Origin: JALYRV01 sp040902895
GTDB lineage: Bacteria > Acidobacteriota > Vicinamibacteria > Vicinamibacterales > SCN-69-37
Direction of reading: 5' to 3'
DNA length: 64,000 nt
Assembly (NCBI GenBank): GCA_040902895.1
Contig: JBBDWL010000062.1
Location: forward strand, 62,001-126,000
Part shown: piece by piece, positions 7,859 through 15,533 of the stretch
Layout of the letters: every line of letters begins with the position of its first letter
Position numbering within the stretch: the first letter of the stretch is position 1
Notes under the pieces: generated by a model
Told to the model about the DNA's origin: nothing
Seen by the model: the letters and a program-made list of their open reading frames with translations, nothing else
Database searches by the model: none
Made by a program: the position numbers and the translations under genes

Positions 7859-9632
7859 ACTCGACCCTGCCCTCGGACCGATGGCCGTCGCTGCCGCTGT
7901 GGTCGTCGTTTTTGGAGTTACAGGCGCTTGGGGATGGCGCGCCGGATGGTTGACGCGCGCGGTTGATCCGCCCGTCGCTCCGATTGGGCCAGCGGAGCAG
8001 GCGGTCCCCGTTCCGGGCACCGTCCAGCCGTCCGAACAGCAGGCGGCATTTACTCTGCCGGCCTCGGCCTTGCTTCGGCTCTACCTGCGACCCTTCGATG
8101 ACAGCGACGCGTCACTACAGCAGCTCCGTGAGCTGGCACCGCTTCTTCCCCGTCAGCAAGTCCGTGTCGATGCCGCTGCCGACGTACGAGGTCTGGTGCG
8201 CGATCGCTTCTCACTACGGCAACGCAGGCTTCCGCGAACGGAGGCGTTTCTGGCGAGCACGGCATCCACCGAATCTCCTGACGCCAGGGTGCTCGAAGTT
8301 CCTGCGGGCGGGTACGTATATTTCCCCGCGCTGCCGCTTACCTCGACGACACAGGATGTCTCGGCATTCGGAACGACACGTTTCACGGTGTCAGATCCAG
8401 GTCCCATCGCTTTCAGCGGCATCATCGCGCGAGCCGTGACCAGCGATCCGCCGGGCGCCGCCGGTCACATGGTCGATTACGAGATTCGATCGACCTTGCT
8501 CGGCCGTGCAGAAGTGGGACGATTGATTGCGCGACCTGACGTCGAGGTGCTGCAGGCCCCACTCATGCTGAAGTTCGCTTACAGCGGCTGCACCTCCACG
8601 GAAACACCTTTCCTTGATTCCGCGAGCAGCGCGGTGTTGCAGGCGCGTGCGGCGAGTACAGCGAAGGCCGTTGACCTCTTCATCGTCGACAGCGGCTGGC
8701 CGACGGCCGAAGCGCAGAAGACGTCGCTCGCGCGTTTGTATGAGATCGCGAATGCCGTACGGGCGTCATACGGTATGCCCAGCGTGGCACCGGTGATACC
8801 GGCGTTTCGTTCATCCGGGTATGATCACGCCGAGCGAATTCACCGCGCGCTCGAACCCTTGCGCGCTATCGACTCCCCCTCGCCGCGCGTCCGGATCACC
8901 TACGTGCCGCTATCGCTCGCGCAAGACTCCAAGGCCATTCTTCACGAGTTCATCATGTTGTCGTCGGTCATTGCGCTTCGCGGAGCCTTTAGCGGCAACG
9001 CATCGGACAAGCACATCACACAGGCGATCGCGGATGCCGACGGGGCCGTCAAACGCTTGCCGCCGGTGCCCGGCTTGATCATGCCGTCGGACAAGGTCAT
9101 CCTCGACGCCATCAATCGAGTTGCCGCGCGGGCTTCCGACCCGCTGAAGACGTATTACGTCGCCAATTACTCGTTCACGTACGAGGCCGGTGTGGTCGGC
9201 TACGAGCCGCCGGCCATCCCGCGAGGCCTGGGCGTGGTTGCGGCCGGCAACGACAATCTGAACGTGAATGAGAAGAATATCGACCTTGCGCACCGGTCCG
9301 CTACGGACGCGCACTTCATCACAGTCATGAATATCGACCGCAGCGGCGGGCGTGATTGCGGAAGTTCATTCGTGGCTGATGACGTGCTCGACGACGCTGC
9401 CGTCGTCGGGTTTACGGGATCGCTGGGGACGGAATCGCAAACGAGCTTTGCGGCGCCGAGAGTGGCATGGCTGCTCGCGCTGGCGGAGGCCTCGAATCCA
9501 TCACCGATTCCTGTCGCCGACACGTGGTTCGTGCGGCTGCGCAGCCGCCTTCGGAAAGCCCGTCCCGCGGGACAACAACCGTACGCCTCGATCACGTTGG
9601 ATCCCGTGAAGCTGGCGTCGATCTTCGACTAG
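7833..9632 (+). CDS. Membrane-anchored divergent subtilisin-like (S8) serine protease
   Basis: A 599-aa protein with one N-terminal membrane segment (about residues 15-38) and the rest presumably periplasmic. Residues 280-560 carry subtilase landmarks in family order: Asp286 in LFIVDSGWP, a possible His332 (or His337) in GYDHAERIH, a strand with YYVANYSFTY, the oxyanion Asn473 in VVAAGNDN, and Ser538 in ESQTSFAAPRVAWLLAL, which parallels GTSxAAPxVAG. The usual HGTHVAG box is absent, so either the histidine context is unusual or the enzyme is inactive. Residues 40-270 are an unrecognised N-terminal region. The start is GTG with GGAGG upstream. It overlaps the exported protein before it, and its stop shares four bases with the convergent HAD gene. 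Confidence 0.72.
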   Translation: MNQEKRGIELDPALGPMAVAAAVVVVFGVTGAWGWRAGWLTRAVDPPVAPIGPAEQAVPVPGTVQPSEQQAAFTLPASALLRLYLRPFDDSDASLQQLRELAPLLPRQQVRVDAAADVRGLVRDRFSLRQRRLPRTEAFLASTASTESPDARVLEVPAGGYVYFPALPLTSTTQDVSAFGTTRFTVSDPGPIAFSGIIARAVTSDPPGAAGHMVDYEIRSTLLGRAEVGRLIARPDVEVLQAPLMLKFAYSGCTSTETPFLDSASSAVLQARAASTAKAVDLFIVDSGWPTAEAQKTSLARLYEIANAVRASYGMPSVAPVIPAFRSSGYDHAERIHRALEPLRAIDSPSPRVRITYVPLSLAQDSKAILHEFIMLSSVIALRGAFSGNASDKHITQAIADADGAVKRLPPVPGLIMPSDKVILDAINRVAARASDPLKTYYVANYSFTYEAGVVGYEPPAIPRGLGVVAAGNDNLNVNEKNIDLAHRSATDAHFITVMNIDRSGGRDCGSSFVADDVLDDAAVVGFTGSLGTESQTSFAAPRVAWLLALAEASNPSPIPVADTWFVRLRSRLRKARPAGQQPYASITLDPVKLASIFD

Positions 9633-10264
9633 AGCTCGAAGGCGCGAGGATCAAGGTCCGCGAGCGACCGCACATAGATGTCGGCATCGAGCCGGATCTT
9701 CGCGTTCACCCCGATCGACTTCATCCCGGCCCGGCGCGCGCCCTCCACGCCCGCTTCCGCGTCTTCGACCACGATTGCGCGCGCGGGAAGAACGCCGAGC
9801 TTCTGGGCCGCAAGCAGGAACACCTGAGGATCCGGCTTGCCCATCGTGACGTCTTCGGCCGAGACGATCGCCTCGAAGTCGTGGCCGAGATCCAGCACGT
9901 CGAGGACCGCTTCGATGTTCTCTAAAGGAGCGGAGGAGGCGATCGCCTGCTTCCATCCTTCGGCATGCAGCCGCTCGACCCACTCGCGCGCGCCTGGCAG
10001 CGGCTTGAGTCCCTGTTGCCTGAGCGCCGCGCGATAGCTGCTTTCTTTCACGCCGGCGATGTGTTGTTTGCGATCCTCGGCCGCGTCTGCCCCAAGCCAT
10101 CTGGCGAGAATGGGATCGTTCTTCCAGCCGAACGTCGCCTCGAACATGTCGCGCGTAATAGACACGCCTTCGCCAGCCATGGCGTCGCGCCACGCGATCC
10201 AGTGCAGTTCAGTCGAGTCGACGAGGGTGCCGTCGAGATCCCAAAGCACGCCCCGCGCGGTCAT
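9629..10264 (-). CDS. HAD-superfamily sugar phosphatase / beta-phosphoglucomutase-like
   Basis: A 211-aa cytoplasmic hydrolase. Motif I is DLDGTLVDS (residues 9-17) with the nucleophile aspartate, a helical cap of subgroup IA follows, then SSAPLENI (motif II) and EDAEAGVEGARRAGM (motif III/IV). The ATG overlaps the araD stop by 4 bp, so it is the last gene of the arabinose operon. It probably dephosphorylates or isomerises a sugar phosphate from that pathway; the exact substrate cannot be read from sequence. Confidence 0.88.
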   Translation of the reverse strand: MTARGVLWDLDGTLVDSTELHWIAWRDAMAGEGVSITRDMFEATFGWKNDPILARWLGADAAEDRKQHIAGVKESSYRAALRQQGLKPLPGAREWVERLHAEGWKQAIASSAPLENIEAVLDVLDLGHDFEAIVSAEDVTMGKPDPQVFLLAAQKLGVLPARAIVVEDAEAGVEGARRAGMKSIGVNAKIRLDADIYVRSLADLDPRAFEL

Positions 10265-10962
10265 CGTTGACCGTAGTACGCCTTCGGGCCGTGCTTGCGC
10301 GTGAAATGGCGATCGACGAGGTAGTCATCCGGTAGCGGCACGTCGGGCGCGAGCGTGCGGACGCGCCATTCGAGACGCGCCAGGAACTCGAGCACCTCGG
10401 CATGCTCGACGGCCTTGAACGGATCGGCGCCCCAGGCGAACGGGCCGTGATTCGCGACAAGCACACCAGGTGTGCGCGCGGCGTCGATTTTCAGCTCACG
10501 GAAGCGTTCGACGATGACGTGGCCGGTGTTCAACTCGTAGTCGCGTGCGACTTCGTCGCTTGTCATCGGCCGCGTGACCGGGATGTCGCCGCAGAAGTAA
10601 TCGGCATGCGTCGTCCCCATGCACCGGATCGGCAGCCGCGCCTGCGCGAAGGCGGTCGCCACTTCGGAATGCGTGTGCGCGATGCCGCCGCAGTCGAATG
10701 CACGATAGAGCGCCTGATGCGTGGGCGTGTCTGACGAGGGACGAAGCGTGCCTTCGAGCACTTTGCCAGTCTCGAGTGACACTGGCACCATGTCGTCGGG
10801 CGACAGCGCGCCGTACGGCACGCCACTCGGTTTGATCACGAGCAAGCCGGCGCCGCGATCGACGGCCGAAACGTTGCCGAACGTGCCCATGACCAGGCCG
10901 CTCTCGGCCAGCGCCATGTTGGCGCGATAGACGGATTCGCGAAGTTCGCGGGCGATGGCCAT
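10261..10962 (-). CDS. araD: L-ribulose-5-phosphate 4-epimerase
   Basis: Converts L-ribulose 5-phosphate to D-xylulose 5-phosphate by retro-aldol chemistry on a zinc ion. The 233-aa class II aldolase/epimerase fold shows GTFGNVSAVDR, VIKPSGVPY, the zinc ligands in IAHTHSEVATAF, and HGPFAWG, all typical of AraD. It lies between araB (14 bp upstream) and the HAD gene in the minus-strand arabinose operon headed by GH51. Confidence 0.95.
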   Translation of the reverse strand: MAIARELRESVYRANMALAESGLVMGTFGNVSAVDRGAGLLVIKPSGVPYGALSPDDMVPVSLETGKVLEGTLRPSSDTPTHQALYRAFDCGGIAHTHSEVATAFAQARLPIRCMGTTHADYFCGDIPVTRPMTSDEVARDYELNTGHVIVERFRELKIDAARTPGVLVANHGPFAWGADPFKAVEHAEVLEFLARLEWRVRTLAPDVPLPDDYLVDRHFTRKHGPKAYYGQR

Positions 10963-10976
10963 GGCTGGTCGCAGGC

Positions 10977-12704
10977 CTAAAGGCCTGCGCTACCCCTCGC
11001 ATCGTGCGCGATATCCAGCAGCTGCTTCATGATCATTCCGTAGTCCACCGGTCCTGACACGCCGCCGAAGCCGTCGTGCAGCCGGCGATACACGCCGTAG
11101 AGATCATCGTACACGCGCTGCGCGTCCGGATTGGGCTCGAAGTGTTTCGGCTTGAGCGACGTCATCCGATCCTGTGCTTCGTGCCAGTCGTCATAGCCGC
11201 CGGCGGTCTTGCCGGCCGCGACCGCCGCGGAAATCGCGGCGCCCAGCGCCGGCGTTTGGGGCGATCCCGCCACCAGCATCGGCTGCCCAATGACGTCCGC
11301 ATAGATCTGCATGAAGAGATCATTCTTCTCCGCGATGCCGCCGCAGCAGACGACGCGGTCGATGGCCACGCCGTGCTCGCGCAGACGCTCGATGATGGCG
11401 CGGGCGCCGAAGGCGGTCGCTTCGATGAGCGCCCGATAAATCTCGGCGCGCGTCGTATGCAGCGTCTGCCCGAGGAGCAGGCCGGAGAGGCGCGGGTCGA
11501 CGAGAATCGTGCGGTTGCCGTTGTTCCAGTCGAGCGCGACGAGCCCGGAGGCGCCCGGCCGCAGCGCGGCGGCCTGGTCCGACAGCCGCGCATGCATCTC
11601 GTCGCCGCCTTCGCAAATCGTCTCGACCCACCACTTGAGCAGGTCGCCGACCGCCGACTGCCCCGCTTCGATGCCGATGTACCCCGGCATGATCGAGCCG
11701 TCGACGCTGCCGCAGATGCCCGGAATATTTGTGACACCAGACGACACGGCGGGACCAACGGTCCCGCCGGGAGAAGCCGACGGAGTCACAGCGCAATCGC
11801 ACGTGGTCGTGCCGATGATCTTCACCAGCGTGCCCGGGCGGACGCCGGATCCCACGGCCCCATAGTGCGCATCGAAGCCGCCCATCGCGATGGCGATGCC
11901 CTCGCGCAGACCGAAATCATCGGCCCAGGCCTTCGCCAGCGTTCCGGCGGGAGGACCGGGGGCGTGCGCCTTGTCGTAGAGGCGATCGCGCAGATCCGCC
12001 AGCTTCGGATCGAGCCGCGCGAGAAATTCCTTCGAGGGGAGCCCGCCCCACGCCTCCGAGTACATCGCCTTGTGTCCGGCGGCGCACACGCACCGCACGA
12101 TGTCTTCGGCGCGATCGATACCGGAGAGCACCGCAGGAACGAAATCGGCAAGCTCGACCCAGCTGTGCGCCGCCTCGAAGACGTCGGGCGCGACCTCGAG
12201 GCAGTGCCAGATCTTCGACCACCACCATTCGGAGGAGTACGTGCCGCCGATCGGCGCGAGATATTCGGGCGCGTGCGCGCGTGCCGTGGCGGTAATCGCG
12301 GCCGCTTCCCGCGCCGACGTGTGATCGCGCCAGAGCCACGCGTGGGCGGCGGGATTGTCGCGGAAGCGCGGATCGAGCGCGAGCGGCCGTGCCTGCGCGT
12401 CGATGGGGATCGGCGTGGAGCCAGTCGTGTCGGTGCCCACGCCAATCACGCGATCTCTCGAAAAACGTGTGTCCTGCCCGGCCTCGCTCAGCGCGCCCGT
12501 GACGGACGCCCGGAGCCCTTCGAGGTAGTCATTGGGGTTCTGCCGCGCAAAGTGCGGGTCGCGCGGATCGAGCAGGATGCCCTGGTGGCCGCTCGGATAG
12601 CTGAAGACTGACGTCCCCACCGTGCGGCCGTCCGATGTGTCGACGACGATGGCGCGGACGGAGTTCGTACCGAAGTCGACGCCGATGGTGAACGCGGACG
12701 CCAT
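10977..12704 (-). CDS. araB: Ribulokinase
   Basis: Phosphorylates L-ribulose at O5 with ATP. The 575-aa FGGY kinase starts with IGVDFGTNSVRAIVVD, has GTDTTGSTPIPID, a long central AraB-type region and the C-terminal ATP-binding CCGGIAEKNDLFMQI segment. Length and N-terminal motif match AraB and not shorter xylulokinases. It starts 9 bp after the xylose-isomerase-family gene, so substrate supply by that enzyme is implied. Confidence 0.95.
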   Translation of the reverse strand: MASAFTIGVDFGTNSVRAIVVDTSDGRTVGTSVFSYPSGHQGILLDPRDPHFARQNPNDYLEGLRASVTGALSEAGQDTRFSRDRVIGVGTDTTGSTPIPIDAQARPLALDPRFRDNPAAHAWLWRDHTSAREAAAITATARAHAPEYLAPIGGTYSSEWWWSKIWHCLEVAPDVFEAAHSWVELADFVPAVLSGIDRAEDIVRCVCAAGHKAMYSEAWGGLPSKEFLARLDPKLADLRDRLYDKAHAPGPPAGTLAKAWADDFGLREGIAIAMGGFDAHYGAVGSGVRPGTLVKIIGTTTCDCAVTPSASPGGTVGPAVSSGVTNIPGICGSVDGSIMPGYIGIEAGQSAVGDLLKWWVETICEGGDEMHARLSDQAAALRPGASGLVALDWNNGNRTILVDPRLSGLLLGQTLHTTRAEIYRALIEATAFGARAIIERLREHGVAIDRVVCCGGIAEKNDLFMQIYADVIGQPMLVAGSPQTPALGAAISAAVAAGKTAGGYDDWHEAQDRMTSLKPKHFEPNPDAQRVYDDLYGVYRRLHDGFGGVSGPVDYGMIMKQLLDIAHDARGSAGL

Positions 12705-12713
12705 CGCCGCGAC

Positions 12714-13847
12714 TCAGCCCACCAGCACCGGCGAGACGATGTCGAGCACGTCGGGCCCGGTGCCCGCGCGGCGTGCCTGGTCGAGGGCGGGCTGGTTGGC
12801 GTAAATCCGCACGGCCTTGAGCGAGAGGTTCGCGAAGTTGATCAGGCTGCGCTCGATCGCGCGCGTGGGATCCTCGCGGTACGTGAACTGATCCTGGCTG
12901 TAATAGCCGCGGTAGTCGCGCACGAACGTCGTATAGAGGTATTCCACCGATTCGGGAATCGAGAGCGTGCCGAACATGCAGTCCTGATCGTTTCTGCCCT
13001 GCCGCGCGTCGTTGACGTCGAACTTGTGCACGCTGACACCCGCGAATTCGGCCAGGTCGCACGCGGTCGACGCGGTCGTCGCCTCCATCTTCTGATGGCC
13101 GTAATCGATCGTGAGCCCGCAGTTGTTGCCGCCGGTCGCCTTGTTCACCGCCTGCGCGACGAGAATGGCGGACGCGGCGGTCGGAATGATCATGTAGAGC
13201 TCGCGGGGCTCGTACGGTTTTGGCTCGATCGCGAGCTTGATCCCGTGTTTCAGGCATTCGGTGTTGACCGTGACGAGCGCCTCGGTGAACCACTCGATCG
13301 ACTGCTTGTAATCGATCTGAAAGTGATAGTCGGCGCCGTCCGATCCGGGCCACACGCTGAGCACCGGAATCTTCAGCCGGCGGCACATCTCCACGCCCTT
13401 GAGCACCTCGTCGAGGGCCGCGCGGCGGATCGCGGGGTCCGGATTGCACGGGCCGCCGAGGCGAAACTTCGGGTTCGTCCACGTATTGATGTTGCAGGCG
13501 GTGAGGGTGAGGCCAAGTTCGGCAAGGTACCCATCGCGCGCGCGCGCCATCGCCGCGTCGTCGATGTCGCCGTTGAGCGTCTTTTCGAACACGCTCTGAT
13601 GGATCTCGATGGCGTCGACGCCGGCAGCCTTCGTGCGGCGGCACTGCCCCTCGAACGAATTCTGGAACTGCGGATCGTCCGAGTGATAGCCCGGCGGCGC
13701 AAACCGATCGCAGAAGTCGCCGGCCGACCAGTGGCCGACGCTCATGCGGATGTCCATCTGTTTCAGAAACTCGATCGACTCCGCGCGGTCCATGTAGGCC
13801 CGCTTGGAGGCGGCGTAGGCAAGCTGATCGGCCGAGAATCGCGCCAT
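12714..13847 (-). CDS. Xylose-isomerase-family sugar isomerase in the araA position
   Basis: A 377-aa TIM barrel. Its metal-site pattern follows class I xylose isomerase: E208 and K210 in AIEPKPYEP (E181/K183 there), D248 and H251 in DYGHQKMEA (E217/H220), D277 in HKFDVND (D245), and D287 and D289 in GRNDQDCMFG (D255/D257) with the same 10-residue spacing. H83 in AIEIHQ aligns with the ring-opening histidine, but the following acidic residues (D57 partner) are missing. SVGHWSAG resembles the N-terminal tryptophan segment. The ATG at 13847 is chosen because the longer frame upstream runs inside GH51. In this GH51-isomerase-araB-araD operon no AraA is present, so this enzyme probably turns L-arabinose into L-ribulose; that role is inference. 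Confidence 0.8.
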   Translation of the reverse strand: MARFSADQLAYAASKRAYMDRAESIEFLKQMDIRMSVGHWSAGDFCDRFAPPGYHSDDPQFQNSFEGQCRRTKAAGVDAIEIHQSVFEKTLNGDIDDAAMARARDGYLAELGLTLTACNINTWTNPKFRLGGPCNPDPAIRRAALDEVLKGVEMCRRLKIPVLSVWPGSDGADYHFQIDYKQSIEWFTEALVTVNTECLKHGIKLAIEPKPYEPRELYMIIPTAASAILVAQAVNKATGGNNCGLTIDYGHQKMEATTASTACDLAEFAGVSVHKFDVNDARQGRNDQDCMFGTLSIPESVEYLYTTFVRDYRGYYSQDQFTYREDPTRAIERSLINFANLSLKAVRIYANQPALDQARRAGTGPDVLDIVSPVLVG

Positions 13848-13861
13848 GAATGCCCGATATC

Positions 13862-15442
13862 CTATCGCGCAGCGACGGTGAACGTAAGGATTGTCAATGA
13901 ATGTGCAGGGAACGTGTACGTGACGGTCGATCCGCCGCCGCCCGGCGCGCGGCGGGTTACCGGCCGCACTTTCCGGTCGTCGCCGTAGGTATGCGTCGCC
14001 TTCAGATCGGGATGGTTCAGCTCCCACACCGCAACGTCGCCGGCCACCGCGCCTGACTGGCTCTCGATGGCGGTGGTGATGTCCTTGTCTTTGCTGCGGT
14101 TGAGGACGTTCAGAAACACCTGCCGGGTAGCCGGGTTGTAGCTGGCCGAGAGGTCCAGGTACCTGAAGTCGCCGGCGCGGTTCTGGATCGTGTATCGCGG
14201 CGCGTCCCACCACACGTCGAGCGCCGTATTCCCCCGCTGCTTGCTGTATTCCACCAGCGGAAAGTACGTCGGCTGCAGGAACACGCCCGTCTTGTTGGCC
14301 ATGATCGGCGCAATCACGTTGACCATCTGCGCGAGATTCGCCATCTTCACGACGTCGGCGTGGCGGAAGAAGGAGTTGAAGAACATCCCCATGGCCAGCG
14401 CGTCTTCGAAGTTGTAGATCTCCTCGAGCTGCTCGCGGATGCCGGTGCGGTACCAGACATTCCACTCGTCATACGCGATGTAGATGGGGCGCGGACGCGG
14501 CCCCGTCTGCACTTCGCGGATCAGCGCCGCGGTGGTCTCGATGTAGCGATCGATCGTCTGCTGCCAGCCGCCGAGATACCGCTCGAAGTCGTTGGGCGAG
14601 TTGTTGATGTACGTGTGAATGGCGATGTAGTCGGCCTGGTTGCGCAGCCGCTGCAGCACGCCGCGGTTCCAGCCGATCCAGTCGGCGCCGTAATTGCTCG
14701 ATCCGTTTGCCACGAGCTTGATCGAGGGATCGATCGCGCGCATGGCCTTGGCCGCCTCGAGCGCCATCTTCGAATAGTCCTCGACGTTCTTGTGGCCCAT
14801 CTGCCAGGGGCCGTCGATTTCGTTGCCGAGCGCCCAGTACTTCACGTTCCAGGGCGCGTCGCGGCCGTTCTTGCGCCGCTGGTCGGCCCAATACGTCTTC
14901 TTCGTGCCGTTGGTGTACTCGACCCACTGCCATGCGTCGTCGATGGTGCCGAGGCCGAGATTGATCGCGATGTATGGCTCGGCGCCGATCATCTCGGCAT
15001 AGCGAAGGAATTCGTCGGTGCCAAAGCGGTTGCTTTCGACGGCATTCCAGGCGAGGTCGGGGCGCGCGGGGCGCTGGTCTTTCGGCCCGATGCCGTCCTT
15101 CCAGTTGTAGGACGAGACGAAGTTGCCGCCGGGCCAGCGAAGGATCGAGACATCGAGGCCCTTGACCGCCTCCATGACGTCTTTGCGGAACCCGTTGGCG
15201 TCAGAGAGCGGGCTGCCCTCTTCGTAGATGCCGCCATAAATCATGCGGCCCAGATGCTCGGCGAAGTTGCCGAACAGGAGCGGATCGACCTGGCCGATGG
15301 TGCGGTCGACATCGATTTTGATGCGGGCCTCGGGCGCCGTCTGCGGTGCGGCCAGCAACGACGCACCGGCCAGGACGGCGGCGATCAAGACCAGCCTGAG
15401 GACGGACACGGGCCGGAGAGGGTCGGCAGATGGGGCTTGCAT
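13862..15442 (-). CDS. Alpha-L-arabinofuranosidase, GH51, exported
   Basis: Releases L-arabinose from alpha-linked arabinan or arabinoxylan side chains. The 526-aa protein has a hydrophobic N-terminal signal sequence (about residues 14-33) and then a GH51 barrel: acid/base E208 in WALGNEIDGPW and nucleophile E326 in YIAYDEWNVWY; GNFAEHLGRMIYGGIYEE near residue 58 is also typical. The frame is open to 15625, but the ATG at 15442 starts the signal peptide and lies just downstream of two LacI-type operators. It is the first gene of the minus-strand arabinose operon; 14 bp separate it from the isomerase. Confidence 0.94.
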   Translation of the reverse strand: MQAPSADPLRPVSVLRLVLIAAVLAGASLLAAPQTAPEARIKIDVDRTIGQVDPLLFGNFAEHLGRMIYGGIYEEGSPLSDANGFRKDVMEAVKGLDVSILRWPGGNFVSSYNWKDGIGPKDQRPARPDLAWNAVESNRFGTDEFLRYAEMIGAEPYIAINLGLGTIDDAWQWVEYTNGTKKTYWADQRRKNGRDAPWNVKYWALGNEIDGPWQMGHKNVEDYSKMALEAAKAMRAIDPSIKLVANGSSNYGADWIGWNRGVLQRLRNQADYIAIHTYINNSPNDFERYLGGWQQTIDRYIETTAALIREVQTGPRPRPIYIAYDEWNVWYRTGIREQLEEIYNFEDALAMGMFFNSFFRHADVVKMANLAQMVNVIAPIMANKTGVFLQPTYFPLVEYSKQRGNTALDVWWDAPRYTIQNRAGDFRYLDLSASYNPATRQVFLNVLNRSKDKDITTAIESQSGAVAGDVAVWELNHPDLKATHTYGDDRKVRPVTRRAPGGGGSTVTYTFPAHSLTILTFTVAAR

Positions 15443-15450
15443 GCGCCTAG

Positions 15451-15464
15451 TGTAAGCGTTAACA
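15451..15464. promoter_or_regulatory. LacI-type operator 1 (arabinan divergent promoter)
   Basis: TGTAAGCGTTAACA differs at one fixed position from the LacI-family consensus TGTAAnCGnTTACA. It lies 9 bp before the GH51 start in the 91-bp region between GH51 (minus) and the TonB receptor (plus). A second copy starts 26 bp further on. Confidence 0.75.
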
Positions 15465-15476
15465 TCCGCGGCAGAA

Positions 15477-15490
15477 TGTAATCGTTTACA
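15477..15490. promoter_or_regulatory. LacI-type operator 2 (arabinan divergent promoter)
   Basis: TGTAATCGTTTACA matches the consensus TGTAAnCGnTTACA exactly. It lies 43 bp before the TonB receptor start and 26 bp, centre to centre, from operator 1, suitable for cooperative binding of two repressor dimers over both divergent promoters. Confidence 0.82.
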
Positions 15491-15533
15491 GTGCCGGGCA
15501 GCCCGCCCGCGCACCCCGTTACGAGGAGCCGCC

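Noticed and set aside
11076..12611. 511-aa open frame on the plus strand over araB
   Set aside because: It is antisense to a well-conserved ribulokinase; its composition (Arg/Ala/Gly-rich) is typical of high-GC shadow frames.
13848..14465. Upstream extension of the isomerase frame
   Set aside because: Overlaps the GH51 coding region in another frame; low-complexity basic sequence without homology.
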